64,000 bases of DNA from JBBUX01 sp037445775 (GCA_037445775.1 JBBIJX010000001.1:23325-87324); one strand, 5' to 3'. Counted from the first letter of the stretch, positions 33,215-42,185 are shown. A program made the numbers and translations. The notes: generated from the letters alone by a model not told the origin.

Positions 33215-34597
33215 TCAGACCTTGGTCGAGGCGTCAAGAGCGGCGAACCGGACGACCTCACTCACAGAGGGGTGGGCATGGACCGTTTCGGCGAGTTCGC
33301 CCACCGTGACCCCGTGACGCATCGCAACGGCGACCTCGTGGATTATCTCGACCGCATGGGGTCCGACGATCTGACAGCCCACGATGCGTCCGGTGCCCTT
33401 CTCGGCAACGATCTGGACGAACCCGTCGCCCTCGCCCTCGCCGAGAGCCTTGCCGTTGGCGGCGAACTTGGCCACCGCCTGGACCGCGTCGACCCCGCGC
33501 TCCTTGGCGCTCTCGCGGCTCGATCCGACGACCGCGACCTCCGGGAAGGTGTAGACGCACGCCGGGACGCAGTCGAGGCACACCGTCTCGGCGGCCTCAG
33601 AGCCCGACAGCTCGGCGACGGCGTTGCGTGCCGCGGCGACGCCCTCCTCCTCGGCTACGTGCGCGAGCATCAGGCCGCCGATGAGGTCACCGATCGCCCA
33701 CACGCCCCCCACGCTCGTCCGGAAGTGCTCGTCGACCTTCACGGCACGCCGGTCGAACTCGACGCCTGCTTCCTCGAACCCGAGACCCGCTGAGTTCGGC
33801 ACGCGACCAACCGCGCTCATGACGACATCGGCCTCGAAGATGCCTCCTGAACGCAGCGTCGCACGCATGCGGCCGCCCTCCAGCCGTTCGACGCTCTCGA
33901 CTGCGTCGCCCAGGTGGAACTCGACGCCCATCTCCTCGAGCTTGGATTGTACGAGCCGCACCACACGCTTGTCGTTGCCGGGCAGCACCTGCTCCATGAG
34001 CTCGATGACGGCGACGCGGGAACCGAACGCGGCGTACGCACAGGCGAACTCGAGCCCGATCACGCCGCCGCCGATGATGATGATCTCGTGCGGGATGTCG
34101 GCGAGCCCTACGGCGTCGTCGCTAGTCCAAACACCGTCGAGTTCGTGATCGATGTTCGGCAGACGGAAGACGATCGAGCCGGTGGCAAGGATGATCGCGT
34201 CGGCCTCGACGGTCCGCACGCTGCCGTCATCGAGTGTGACCTCAAGGCTGCGAGGGGATGCGAGACGGCCGTGCCCGTAGACTACGTCGACCTTGAGCCG
34301 CTTCGCGGTGCTCTCGACCTGACCGACCAGCTCGTCGACGACCCACTCCTTGCGCGCCCGCAGCGCGTCGATACCGACGCTCGCGACCGCCGCAGTGAGG
34401 CCGAACTCACGGGCGTGGCGCGTGTCGGCGACGATGTGCGCGGAGCGCAGGATCGTCTTGGTGGGGATGCACCCCCAGTTAAGACACGTGCCGCCCAGGC
34501 GGTCGCGCTCGACGAGCACGACGTCGGCCCCGAGCCGTGCCGCCTCGAAGGCGGCCGCGTAGCCGCCCGGTCCGCCGCCGAGCACCGCGATACGCAT
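33215..34597 (-). CDS. lpd: Dihydrolipoyl dehydrogenase
   Basis: 460 residues. The N-terminal GGGPGGYAAAFEAARLG binds FAD, and the redox disulfide is Cys38-Cys43 in GGTCLNWGCIPTK. A second GGGVIGLEFA motif binds NAD, and the C-terminal interface domain ends with the catalytic His region VHAHPSVSEV. It re-oxidises dihydrolipoamide on GcvH or 2-oxoacid dehydrogenase E2. ATG 34597 has TAGGAG upstream. It precedes lipA by six bases and follows metF by 30, tying glycine cleavage to the folate pathway. Confidence 0.95.
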   Translation of the reverse strand: MRIAVLGGGPGGYAAAFEAARLGADVVLVERDRLGGTCLNWGCIPTKTILRSAHIVADTRHAREFGLTAAVASVGIDALRARKEWVVDELVGQVESTAKRLKVDVVYGHGRLASPRSLEVTLDDGSVRTVEADAIILATGSIVFRLPNIDHELDGVWTSDDAVGLADIPHEIIIIGGGVIGLEFACAYAAFGSRVAVIELMEQVLPGNDKRVVRLVQSKLEEMGVEFHLGDAVESVERLEGGRMRATLRSGGIFEADVVMSAVGRVPNSAGLGFEEAGVEFDRRAVKVDEHFRTSVGGVWAIGDLIGGLMLAHVAEEEGVAAARNAVAELSGSEAAETVCLDCVPACVYTFPEVAVVGSSRESAKERGVDAVQAVAKFAANGKALGEGEGDGFVQIVAEKGTGRIVGCQIVGPHAVEIIHEVAVAMRHGVTVGELAETVHAHPSVSEVVRFAALDASTKV

Positions 34598-34627
34598 GAG
34601 ATTTCTCCTAACCATCGAACCGGCCGT

Positions 34628-35500
34628 CTAGACGAGTCCGGCGCCCTCGACTACTCGAACGAAGGCCTCGTCGTTGCCGAGCGGCATGATGTGCACGCCG
34701 TCGACGGCGCCCCTGAGCGACTCAACCTGCTCGGTCGCGAGCACGATCGCCTCCTCGAGCGGATCGACCGCGTCCTCGATGCGCCGCGCGATCGCCTCCG
34801 GCACCATGAGCCCCGCGAGCCGCTCGTTGATGAAGCGGATGACACGCGGGCTCTTGAGCAGCAGCACACCAGCGATCACCTTCGCCCCCGCCTCCCGAAG
34901 CTCAGTCGCATGCTCCGTGAAGACATCGACGTCCATTACCGCCTGCGTCTGGAAGAACACGGCGCCCGCCGCGATCTTCTGCAGCGCACGCTCGCGGGCG
35001 ACGTCCCACGGCTCGGCCTCGGGGAAGGCCGCGGCGCCGATGAAGAGGTTGGTGCTCCCGTCGATCGGCGTCCCGTTCATGTCCACCCCGTCGTTCAAGC
35101 CGGACGCCACGGCGAGGAGCTGCGTCGAGTCGATGTCGAAGACTCCCTTCGCCTTCGGGTGGTCACCACAGCGCGGATCGTCGCCGGTCACGATCAGCAC
35201 GTTCTCGAGCCCAAGGGTCGAGGCCGCAAGCAGGTCGCTCTGCAGCGCGAGGCGGTTTCGATCCCGGCACGTCTGCTGGAGGATCGGCTCGGAGCCGACG
35301 TCGAGCACCGCTCGGGACGCCGCAAGCGAGCTCACATGCAGCGTCGCCCCCTGGTTGTCCGTGACGTTGATGGCGTGGCAGTACGGGGCGAGCCGCTCCA
35401 CGCTTGCGAGCATCGCGGACAGGTCGGTCCCGTGCGGCGGGCCGACCTCGCCCGTGATGACGAACTCACCGAGATTGAGCGCGTCCGCAAGCTTGCTCAC
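34628..35500 (-). CDS. metF: Methylenetetrahydrofolate reductase
   Basis: 290 residues of the MetF TIM-barrel family: FVITGEVGPPHGTD, TDNQGA, LVTGDDPR-type ENVLIVTGDDPRCGDH, FIGAAAFPE and FFQTQAVMD motifs. It reduces 5,10-methylene-THF to 5-methyl-THF with FAD. GTG 35500 overlaps the metV stop (GTGA), so the two subunits are made together, as in acetogen-type MetFV where MetV is an Fe-S electron-transfer subunit. Its product feeds the MetH encoded just upstream. Confidence 0.93.
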   Translation of the reverse strand: MSKLADALNLGEFVITGEVGPPHGTDLSAMLASVERLAPYCHAINVTDNQGATLHVSSLAASRAVLDVGSEPILQQTCRDRNRLALQSDLLAASTLGLENVLIVTGDDPRCGDHPKAKGVFDIDSTQLLAVASGLNDGVDMNGTPIDGSTNLFIGAAAFPEAEPWDVARERALQKIAAGAVFFQTQAVMDVDVFTEHATELREAGAKVIAGVLLLKSPRVIRFINERLAGLMVPEAIARRIEDAVDPLEEAIVLATEQVESLRGAVDGVHIMPLGNDEAFVRVVEGAGLV

Positions 35501-36162
35501 GCGCGGCCCCGTGCTTTCTCGCGCAGATCAAGCGCACCCGGCTTGAGCTTGGCCGAATAGTCCTTCGGCGGCACCGCTCCGGGAACGGGACGGCCCTGCT
35601 TGGCAAGGCGACGCCGTATCCGGACGTGTGTACACTCGCGGTCAGCAAGAACTTCGCACTTCCCGTCCCACATGCCGCCACACGGGCCGTTCAGAAGCCC
35701 CTTCGGACACGTCGTCACGGGGCAGATGCCGGCCGACAGGTCGAGCACGCACTCGCCGCACGTCTGGCATCGCTCCTCGAAGATGCCGGCGCGGATGACG
35801 TTTCCCAGAAACGCGCTCTCAAGCCCGGGGAAGACGGGCTTGTCGACGCTGTCTGCAACGGTTTGGACGCCCGCCCCGCACGACAGCACGACGAGCGCGT
35901 CTGCCGCCTCGATCTCTCCTACGCGCTTGCGCGCTTCGAGCTTGGTGCCACCGAGATGGCATGCGACTTCGCCCACCGCCCAGCCGGTGACCGCGTAGCC
36001 GTCCTCCTCAAGCCGTGCCGCGGCTTCGATGAGCTCACGTTCGCCACCGGTCTTGGCGACCGTCGCGCACTGCCCGCATCCCACAAGAAAGACACGCCTG
36101 GCCGAGATAGACTCCAGGTTCGCCCGGATTCTCGCCCAGTCGCGTGGCTTCGTGATGATCAT
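35497..36162 (-). CDS. metV: Methylenetetrahydrofolate reductase C-terminal/MetV-type zinc or Fe-S subunit
   Basis: 221 residues. Cys132, 135, 138, 147, 152 and 161 (CQTCGEC, CPVTTCPKGLLNGPCGG) are the hallmark of the MetV (methylene-THF reductase C-terminal) family, preceded by a Rossmann-like CGQC domain (Cys29, Cys32). In acetogens MetV binds an [4Fe-4S] cluster and zinc and partners MetF. It overlaps metF by four bases. ATG 36162 has GGAGG nine bases upstream. It ties the reductase to a low-potential electron carrier rather than NADH alone. Confidence 0.9.
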   Translation of the reverse strand: MIITKPRDWARIRANLESISARRVFLVGCGQCATVAKTGGERELIEAAARLEEDGYAVTGWAVGEVACHLGGTKLEARKRVGEIEAADALVVLSCGAGVQTVADSVDKPVFPGLESAFLGNVIRAGIFEERCQTCGECVLDLSAGICPVTTCPKGLLNGPCGGMWDGKCEVLADRECTHVRIRRRLAKQGRPVPGAVPPKDYSAKLKPGALDLREKARGRA

Positions 36163-36290
36163 CGATCATGCCTCCGAGTACTTCGGCCGCACGCTCCGCG
36201 CGCGAGGTCTCGCCACGATACCTGTTCCCGAAGCCACGCGGCAAACCACGGAGACGGACGTCAAGCGACGCATGCGGGCGCTCGGAAACC

Positions 36291-38744
36291 CTACCCGCCG
36301 AGTACTGCCCGGACCGCCTCGACACAACCCGGAGCGTCCGCGGCGTACCCGGCCCCCACCTGCGCGGCCCACTCGCCGGTGACGACAGCACCGCCAACGA
36401 AGACAGGTACGTCCGAACGGGCCTCGCGCAACGCATGGACGGTATCGCGCATCGCGGGCAGCGTGGTGGTCATGAGCGCGGACAGGCACACGGCGTCAGC
36501 CGGCTCACTCGCCGCGACCACGACACCCGGCTCGACGTCCACCCCTAGGTCGTCCACGTCGAATCCCTGGCTCTCCAGAAGCGAGACGCATATGTCCTTG
36601 CCTATCGAGTGTATGTCGCCCTTCACGGTGGCGAACACGACCCGGCCCGCCGAAACCGACGCGTCATCGGGCAGGTGCTCGCGCACCCGCGCCACAGCGG
36701 CCTTCATCGCGTCGGCCGCGACCATCAGCTGCGGCAGGAAGACCTCGCCGCGACCGTATGCGTCACCGAGGCGCTGGATCGCCGGCGTAAGCACGGCACC
36801 GATCACGTCCTCGGGCCGCACCCCGGCGGCGATGACCGCGTCCGCGAGCGCGGGCGCGGTCTCGGCGTCTCCGCGCAGGACGGCGGCTTCGAGCGCGTCG
36901 CGCGGGTCGGCCTGCGCGGAGGCGCCGTCCGGCGTGCCGTCGGCACCACTCTCGGCGACGTCTGTGCCCGCCGCGGCACGCCGCATCGCCGCCTCGTACG
37001 CCGTCTGCCACGCGGGCCACGCCACACCGTGCGCATCGGCATCCACGCCAGCAGAGCGCACCTGGTTGGCGAGACGCACCGCCTCCATCACCACGTGGTC
37101 GTTCGGGTTCGCGATAGCGGCGTCCAGACCGGCTGCGGCCCCTGCCCCGAGGAACGCGGCGTTGAGCAGAGGCCGGTCCGGGAGTCCGTGGCTCACGTTG
37201 CTCACGCCGAGGACCGTCGTCAGGCCGGCCTCGCGCGCGCGACGGGTGACCTCGATCGTCGTCGCCGGAGCGTTCTCGTCAGTCGCGGCGGTCATGACGA
37301 GCGCGTCTACCACGAGGTCGCGCTCGTGAACGCCCGCCGCCCGCGCAGCGTCGCGTATGCGCCCGACGATCGCCATGCGCCCCTCCGCGTCGTGCGGGAT
37401 GCCGTCGTCGTCGAGCGCGAGCGCGACGACCGCCGCACCGTACCGGGCGACGAGCGGCAGCACGCCCGCAAGCGACTCGTTCCCTCCGTTCACGCTGTTG
37501 ACAAGCGCCTTGCCGGGATAGGTCCTCAGCGCCTCCTCGAGCGCGCGAGTATCGGTGGTGTCAAAGACGAGCGGCAGATCGGTCGTGGCAGTAGCCGCTC
37601 GCACCGCCGCCGGCAGAACCTCGGACGCATCGACACCCGCCGCTCCCACGTTGACGTCGAGCAGGTCAGCGCCGGCTGCGGCCTGTTCGGCGGCGTAGGC
37701 GCGCACAACGCTCATCGAGCCTGCGAGCAGAGAGGCTTTGAGCTCCGGCTTGCCGGTGGGGTTGATGCGCTCGCCGATGACCCGCAACGGCGCACGGCGG
37801 CCGAGTGTCACGTACCCGCGCGGACCGGCGACGACCGTAGCGCCCGCGAAGCCGCGTCCGGTGACCTCGACGCAGTCGCGCTCAGAGATCGCGTCAGCGA
37901 TCGCACCCGTGAACGAAGGTGACGAGCCGCAGCAGGACCCTACGGCTGCGGCGCCCGCCCGCATCGCGGCCTCGGCGAACGCGCCCATCTCGTCCGGCGT
38001 GCCCGGAAAGACCGTGCGACCCTCGCCGTCGAGCGTGGGCATCCCGGCGTTGGGCTGCACGATCACCGGCAGCGTCGTCGCCGAGACCATGCGCTCGACG
38101 AGCGGCAGCATCTGCTCGGGGCCAAGTCCGCAGTTCAGCCCCACCGCGTCGGCGCCGGCCGCCTCGAGGACGATAGCCGCCGTCTCAGGATCGGTGCCGG
38201 ACAGGTCCATGCACCCGGAGAGCCCGAAGGTCACGCTCGCGAACACCGGCAGATCCGTCACGCTCTTCGCGGCCAGCACGCCGCAGCGCACCTCCGAGAT
38301 GTCGGTGAACGTCTCGAAGAACAGCGCGTCGGGTCCCTCGGCGGCGAGAGCCGCGGCCTGTTCGGCGAAGGCGGCGAACACCTCGTCGAAGGTCGCAGCA
38401 CCCAGCGGCTCCATGACGAGCCCGGTGGGACCGAGGTCGCCAAGCACGTGAGCGGCACCGTGACGCTTCGCGCTGCCAACGGCGGCCCGGTTCAGCTCCT
38501 CGACGCGGTCGGCGAGCCCGAACTCGGCGAGCTTGGGGGCGGTACCGCCGAATGTGTTCGTGATGGCGCAGTCGGAGCCGGCGAGCTTGTAGTAGTTGAG
38601 CACCTGCTCCACCATCTCCTGCGCCTGCACGTTCAGGAGCTCTGGGCTCGTCCCTGGCATCATCCCGGCCCGTTGCAGCATCGTGCCCATAGCGCCGTCG
38701 AGCACGAGCATCCGGCGCCCGAGCCGTCGCATGATGTCAGGCAT
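36291..38744 (-). CDS. metH: Cobalamin-dependent methionine synthase lacking the reactivation domain
   Basis: 817 residues. Residues 1-290 are the homocysteine-binding domain, with zinc ligands Cys205 (GLNCG) and Cys271-Cys272 (GSCCG). Residues about 310-580 are the pterin-binding domain (GERINPTGK, DLLDVNVG). The B12-cap and Rossmann B12-binding domains follow, with DxHxxG at 709-714 (GDIHSIGK). It ends there, so the roughly 330-residue SAM-dependent reactivation domain of E. coli MetH is absent. ATG 38744 overlaps the stop of the upstream 132-residue gene by eight bases. It methylates homocysteine from 5-methyl-THF made by MetF/MetV encoded downstream. Confidence 0.95.
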   Translation of the reverse strand: MPDIMRRLGRRMLVLDGAMGTMLQRAGMMPGTSPELLNVQAQEMVEQVLNYYKLAGSDCAITNTFGGTAPKLAEFGLADRVEELNRAAVGSAKRHGAAHVLGDLGPTGLVMEPLGAATFDEVFAAFAEQAAALAAEGPDALFFETFTDISEVRCGVLAAKSVTDLPVFASVTFGLSGCMDLSGTDPETAAIVLEAAGADAVGLNCGLGPEQMLPLVERMVSATTLPVIVQPNAGMPTLDGEGRTVFPGTPDEMGAFAEAAMRAGAAAVGSCCGSSPSFTGAIADAISERDCVEVTGRGFAGATVVAGPRGYVTLGRRAPLRVIGERINPTGKPELKASLLAGSMSVVRAYAAEQAAAGADLLDVNVGAAGVDASEVLPAAVRAATATTDLPLVFDTTDTRALEEALRTYPGKALVNSVNGGNESLAGVLPLVARYGAAVVALALDDDGIPHDAEGRMAIVGRIRDAARAAGVHERDLVVDALVMTAATDENAPATTIEVTRRAREAGLTTVLGVSNVSHGLPDRPLLNAAFLGAGAAAGLDAAIANPNDHVVMEAVRLANQVRSAGVDADAHGVAWPAWQTAYEAAMRRAAAGTDVAESGADGTPDGASAQADPRDALEAAVLRGDAETAPALADAVIAAGVRPEDVIGAVLTPAIQRLGDAYGRGEVFLPQLMVAADAMKAAVARVREHLPDDASVSAGRVVFATVKGDIHSIGKDICVSLLESQGFDVDDLGVDVEPGVVVAASEPADAVCLSALMTTTLPAMRDTVHALREARSDVPVFVGGAVVTGEWAAQVGAGYAADAPGCVEAVRAVLGG

Positions 38745-39135
38745 CGCTGCCGCCCGCCTTCCCTTCGTCGCCTTGCGCACGTCCGTCGGCGGCAATCTCG
38801 TCGCCCCTGGCCCGGCCCACGGAGTAACTCGTAGCCATGATCCACATCGCCACGACCCACATGAAGCCCAGCACGCCCATCTCCACAAGCGGACCGGCAC
38901 CGTACGCGTCGGTGAACGCCCCCCACTCGCCGGTCGCGACCCCATAGGCGACGCATGCCCCAAGCGCGACCGCGAACGCGAGCGAACAGCCCCGCGTGTA
39001 CTTGAGCGCCGCCCGCCCCCCGCGGCGCGCTCCAACGACGAACGCACCGGTGAAAGCGAGCCCACCGAGCATCGTCACGACGAAGCCGAGTTGCACGAAC
39101 GCGAACGTCCACATACGTTCGTAGCCGAAGTGCAC
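38737..39135 (-). CDS. Small three-helix membrane protein in the methionine cluster, unknown
   Basis: 132 residues from GTG 39135 (GAGGAAGGA upstream). Three hydrophobic helices lie at about 8-32, 45-62 and 78-97, with basic ARRGGRAALK between the first two. The last 25 residues are hydrophilic and acidic. It overlaps the metH start by eight bases and lies 34 bases after the NIL-ferredoxin gene, so it belongs to one transcript with both. I do not recognise the family; a sulfide, corrinoid or electron-carrier membrane partner is conceivable. Confidence 0.7.
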   Translation of the reverse strand: MHFGYERMWTFAFVQLGFVVTMLGGLAFTGAFVVGARRGGRAALKYTRGCSLAFAVALGACVAYGVATGEWGAFTDAYGAGPLVEMGVLGFMWVVAMWIMATSYSVGRARGDEIAADGRAQGDEGKAGGSDA

Positions 39136-39169
39136 GCGTCCTTCCTCTCTCGCGATGCCCGGGGCGTCT

Positions 39170-39571
39170 TCAGAACTCCAGCGCGACCGCGCGCCGCGGA
39201 CAGGCCACGACGCACGCCTCGCAGTAGACGCAGCGGTCCTTGTCGAACACGAGCGTCTCCCCCGACATCGACAGCGCACGCGGGCCGCACACAGCGGTGC
39301 AGAGTCCGCACGTCACGCACGCCTCTTCGTCAAGATGGATGTCGCTCGCCGCCTCATGCACCACGAGTCCCTGCGATTCGAGGAACAGCATGGCGTCGCG
39401 CAGCGCGTCCTTGCCGCCGCTCACTTCGACGAGCATGCGCCCCTCCTGGCCCGGTTGAATCTGCGCGCGCAGGATGTTCGGCACGATGTCGAAGTCCTTG
39501 ACGAGGTGGTAGACGACCGGCTTGAGGGACTGCCGCGGGGGAAACGTGAGATCGAGCCGCTTCCTGGCCAC
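39170..39571 (-). CDS. NIL domain plus 2[4Fe-4S] ferredoxin protein (homocysteine biosynthesis)
   Basis: 133 residues. An N-terminal NIL-like domain (VYHLVKDFDIVPNILRAQI...GRMLVEVSG) is followed by two CxxCxxCxxxC sets (Cys85, 88, 91, 95 and Cys114, 117, 120, 124). The same order occurs in the Methanosarcina MA1822 protein, which works with DUF39 protein MA1821 to make homocysteine from aspartate semialdehyde and sulfide. GTG 39571 follows the DUF39 stop by one base. It probably supplies electrons for the reductive step. Confidence 0.9.
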   Translation of the reverse strand: MARKRLDLTFPPRQSLKPVVYHLVKDFDIVPNILRAQIQPGQEGRMLVEVSGGKDALRDAMLFLESQGLVVHEAASDIHLDEEACVTCGLCTAVCGPRALSMSGETLVFDKDRCVYCEACVVACPRRAVALEF

Positions 39572-39572
39572 G

Positions 39573-40745
39573 TCAGATCTCCTCCCTCGTGCGCACCTCG
39601 AGCGGCTTCGTGGTCTGGTCACCGGGTTGCGGCAGCAACTGCAGCGGTGCGTTGAGCGTGAATCCACGCTCGGCGACCCAGGTCTTGAGCTCGGCCGCGA
39701 TGCGGCGCGCCACGTCGAGCGAGGAGACGGGGCCTGCGGGCACCTTCTTTCCCTCTACCTCGATCTGACCGCTCCGGAGCTCGGCGTACGTGACGCTCCC
39801 GAGCGCGGGGCGCGCGCGGCGCGCGACACCGTAGTCGAAGACGGTCGCTGAGATGTCGGCGTCCGTGAGCGCGAGCGTAGCAGCGAGGTCATCGTCGAGC
39901 ACCGGGATCGGGACGCCGATGCCCATGAAGCTCGAGACACCGTAGTTGGTCATCGTCGCTGCGGCATAGTACTCGCGCCGCGCCTGCTTCAGGTCCGCGA
40001 TGACCGCGATCGTGCCAGCGGGCTTCACCGGGACTCCGTACTCGTCGCGCTCCTGGTTCGGATTGTGCTGCGTACCCTCCCAGGCGACGAATCCAGGAGC
40101 GCCCGCGACGAAACAGCGGGTCCCGACACCGATCGTCCGATACGTTGGGTCGTTCAGCAGCGGCGATAGCGCTCCCCCTGAGCAGAACGTCGCGTTGCCG
40201 AGACGTGCGTGCAGCGGACCGAGGTAGGTGAAGAGCGTCCGGTCGCTCGAGTTCACAGCCACCGCGTAGTTCTGGTAGGCGTTGCGCGGGTTGAAGAAGT
40301 AAGCCTGGTTGATGTCCTCGAGCGTGACCCACGTGTCGATCTCCGTGCGCGGGTAGCAGTCCGTGCCCGGTCCGGCAGCCTTGAGCCGGACGGCGTGGCC
40401 GCGGATGAGGTCCTCGATGACGTGCGCGCCACCGTACTCGATGCCGCGCGTCCGCGACGGCTCGGTCACGCCCAGGTAGGTGTCGACGGCCGCCAACCCG
40501 CCGCTTGCGGGCACGTCGTTCAGCGTGATCTCCCCCATCTTGATGGGCGGGTCGCTGTGGCCGAAGTTCAACATGACACCGCTCGAGCACATCGGTCCGA
40601 ACGTCCCCGTGGTAACGACATCGACGGTCTTGGCCGCCTTCTTGACGCCGACGTCGGCCGCCAGCTCGCCGAACTCCTCGGCAGTGAGCACCACGGCTTC
40701 GCCGCTCACGATGCGCGCGTTGATCTCTTCGTAGGTCTTCGCCAT
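39573..40745 (-). CDS. DUF39 homocysteine biosynthesis protein (COG1900)
   Basis: 390 residues: KTYEEINARIVSGEAVVLTAEE at the start, GTFGPMCSSGVMLNFGH, TDCYPR and FCSGGALSPLLNDP later are DUF39 features. Cys53 and Cys130 are likely functional cysteines. Archaeal members make homocysteine by sulfur transfer to aspartate semialdehyde or a derived intermediate, avoiding O-acetylhomoserine routes. No C-terminal CBS pair is present, unlike some archaeal versions. CAGGAGGG is the RBS. It is followed by the NIL-ferredoxin, the small membrane protein and metH, so homocysteine made here is methylated by the neighbour. Confidence 0.92.
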   Translation of the reverse strand: MAKTYEEINARIVSGEAVVLTAEEFGELAADVGVKKAAKTVDVVTTGTFGPMCSSGVMLNFGHSDPPIKMGEITLNDVPASGGLAAVDTYLGVTEPSRTRGIEYGGAHVIEDLIRGHAVRLKAAGPGTDCYPRTEIDTWVTLEDINQAYFFNPRNAYQNYAVAVNSSDRTLFTYLGPLHARLGNATFCSGGALSPLLNDPTYRTIGVGTRCFVAGAPGFVAWEGTQHNPNQERDEYGVPVKPAGTIAVIADLKQARREYYAAATMTNYGVSSFMGIGVPIPVLDDDLAATLALTDADISATVFDYGVARRARPALGSVTYAELRSGQIEVEGKKVPAGPVSSLDVARRIAAELKTWVAERGFTLNAPLQLLPQPGDQTTKPLEVRTREEI

Positions 40746-40819
40746 ACCCGACCCTCCTGAAAGCGGCGAATGGGACGCGCCCCTTCACAGGGATCCGTCT
40801 GCCGTCGTCGCCGCGCTCC

Positions 40820-41263
40820 CTACAGGCAGTGCAGTCGCCACAGCGCTGCGGCGACCATCTCGCTGTGGTCGAACGCGAGCGGTTCGGGCAGCTTGTCCGC
40901 GAAGAACCACCGCGCCTCCGCGGCGTCATCGCCCGGCACGACAAGCGCTCGATCGAGCCCGAGGTCCGCCAGATACGCCGCTGAGACCGTCCAGCCTCGC
41001 GGGTCGCGTCCGGGATCGGCAAAGGCACCGATTGGGACCATCGGACCCTCCCATATGACGCCTGTTTCCTCGGCGAGCTCGCGACGCGCGGCCTCCACGG
41101 GTCGCTCGCCCTCGTCCACGAAGCCGCCAGGGAGGGCCCAGCACCCCTTGAACGGCTCGCTCCCTCGCCGCACGAGCAGGACCTTGCGCGCATCGGCCGG
41201 GCCACAGCACACAACGGTGTCACAGCACAGCGACGGGCGCGGATAGTCGTAGACGTACTCCAT
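40820..41263 (-). CDS. Nudix hydrolase
   Basis: 147 residues with a full Nudix box at about 47-69 (GGFVDEGE...RRELAEETG). The N-terminal CCDTVVCCG and the FADPGRDPRGWTVS loop resemble ADP-ribose/NAD-type or MutT-like Nudix enzymes; substrate is unknown. It precedes the DUF39 gene by 74 bases on the same strand and may be first in that transcript. No Shine-Dalgarno precedes ATG 41263; a TACACT -10 seven bases before it suggests a leaderless message. GTG 41281 is an alternative start. Confidence 0.85.
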   Translation of the reverse strand: MEYVYDYPRPSLCCDTVVCCGPADARKVLLVRRGSEPFKGCWALPGGFVDEGERPVEAARRELAEETGVIWEGPMVPIGAFADPGRDPRGWTVSAAYLADLGLDRALVVPGDDAAEARWFFADKLPEPLAFDHSEMVAAALWRLHCL

Positions 41264-41269
41264 GCGGAC

Positions 41270-41275
41270 AGTGTA
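41270..41275 (-). promoter_or_regulatory. -10 element TACACT placing transcription start at the Nudix ATG
   Basis: On the complement TACACT is followed by six bases and then ATG, the spacing expected if the first base of the codon is +1. The same geometry occurs at thrC (52878). No -35 is obvious. Confidence 0.4.
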
Positions 41276-41345
41276 GCCCACGCGCCGCTGAGCGAGCAGT
41301 CCCCGCGCGCCTGGCGCAAGGGCGGCGCCAGCACCGCGGCGTGCG

Positions 41346-42185
41346 TTAGGGACGCGCGCCCACGAGGATGAAGACGTAGCGATCCGCGGTCACCATGGTG
41401 CCTGGTGACGGCGATTGCTGGTACACACGACCCACACTCGACTGCATCGGCTGGTACATGACGCGCGGCTCGAGTCCTGACGCGCGAATGCGCCTCATCG
41501 CCTCTTCCCTGGTCAGGCCGTCAACGTCGGGCACGCGAATGCTAGCGGGCCGCGTGCGACCTTTGGAGACCACGATTCCCACCGCGTCTCCTCGCTTGGC
41601 CGCAGTGCCTCCGGCCGGCGTCTGGTCAACCACGCTCCCGGCGGGCACGCTTCCCGAGTAGACTTCCGAGACCGACACGGCGAACCCGTCGGCCTCGAGA
41701 AGTGCAAGCGCCTCCGCAAGTGTGTCCCCCACGACGCTGGGCACGCGCAAGGCGTTATCAGCCTCGTCCTCTGCGCGGAGGACGAGATCCGGCCTGACCG
41801 ACACCGTGATCAGTACTGTGGATCCCGCCGCCACGCGCGACCCCTCGCCGGGATCCTGCGACACGACCGTGTCCGGTGCCGCAACAACGTCGAGTGACGT
41901 CTCACGCTCGACCTGCAGGCCCGCCGCGGTCAGCACCTTCACGGCCTGACGATTTCTGAGACCGACCACGTCCGGCACGGTCACCTGCGTGACGCGGACA
42001 CGCGCGTCGTCCACGTCAGGCGCAGATCCGAGGCCGGCGTAGCGCCAGATGAGCCATGCGACGAGGAGCAGCACCACGAGCAGCGTTATCCACGGGAGCC
42101 ATGCGGCCCGTCGGCGCTCCTCTTCGTCTTCCTGATCCTCGTGACCGACGATGCCGTCGGTCACGTGCTCGCCATCGTCCGGCAT
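41346..42185 (-). CDS. Membrane-anchored protein with three PASTA domains, no kinase
   Basis: 279 residues. An acidic cytoplasmic head of about 45 residues with a basic ERRRAAW patch is followed by one transmembrane helix (LPWITLLVVLLLVAWLIW). Three PASTA repeats begin at VPDVVGL, VPSVVGD and VPDVDGL. Layout matches the five-PASTA protein at 23531. ATG 42185 has GGAGG six bases upstream. Its promoter region is shared with the divergent SHOCT gene. A peptidoglycan-sensing or anchoring role is inferred. Confidence 0.88.
   Translation of the reverse strand: MPDDGEHVTDGIVGHEDQEDEEERRRAAWLPWITLLVVLLLVAWLIWRYAGLGSAPDVDDARVRVTQVTVPDVVGLRNRQAVKVLTAAGLQVERETSLDVVAAPDTVVSQDPGEGSRVAAGSTVLITVSVRPDLVLRAEDEADNALRVPSVVGDTLAEALALLEADGFAVSVSEVYSGSVPAGSVVDQTPAGGTAAKRGDAVGIVVSKGRTRPASIRVPDVDGLTREEAMRRIRASGLEPRVMYQPMQSSVGRVYQQSPSPGTMVTADRYVFILVGARP

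Noticed and set aside
36163..36290. Cobalamin or SAM riboswitch between metH and metV
   Set aside because: No B12-box or SAM core. Only a TTGACG -35-like hexamer without a matching -10 was seen.
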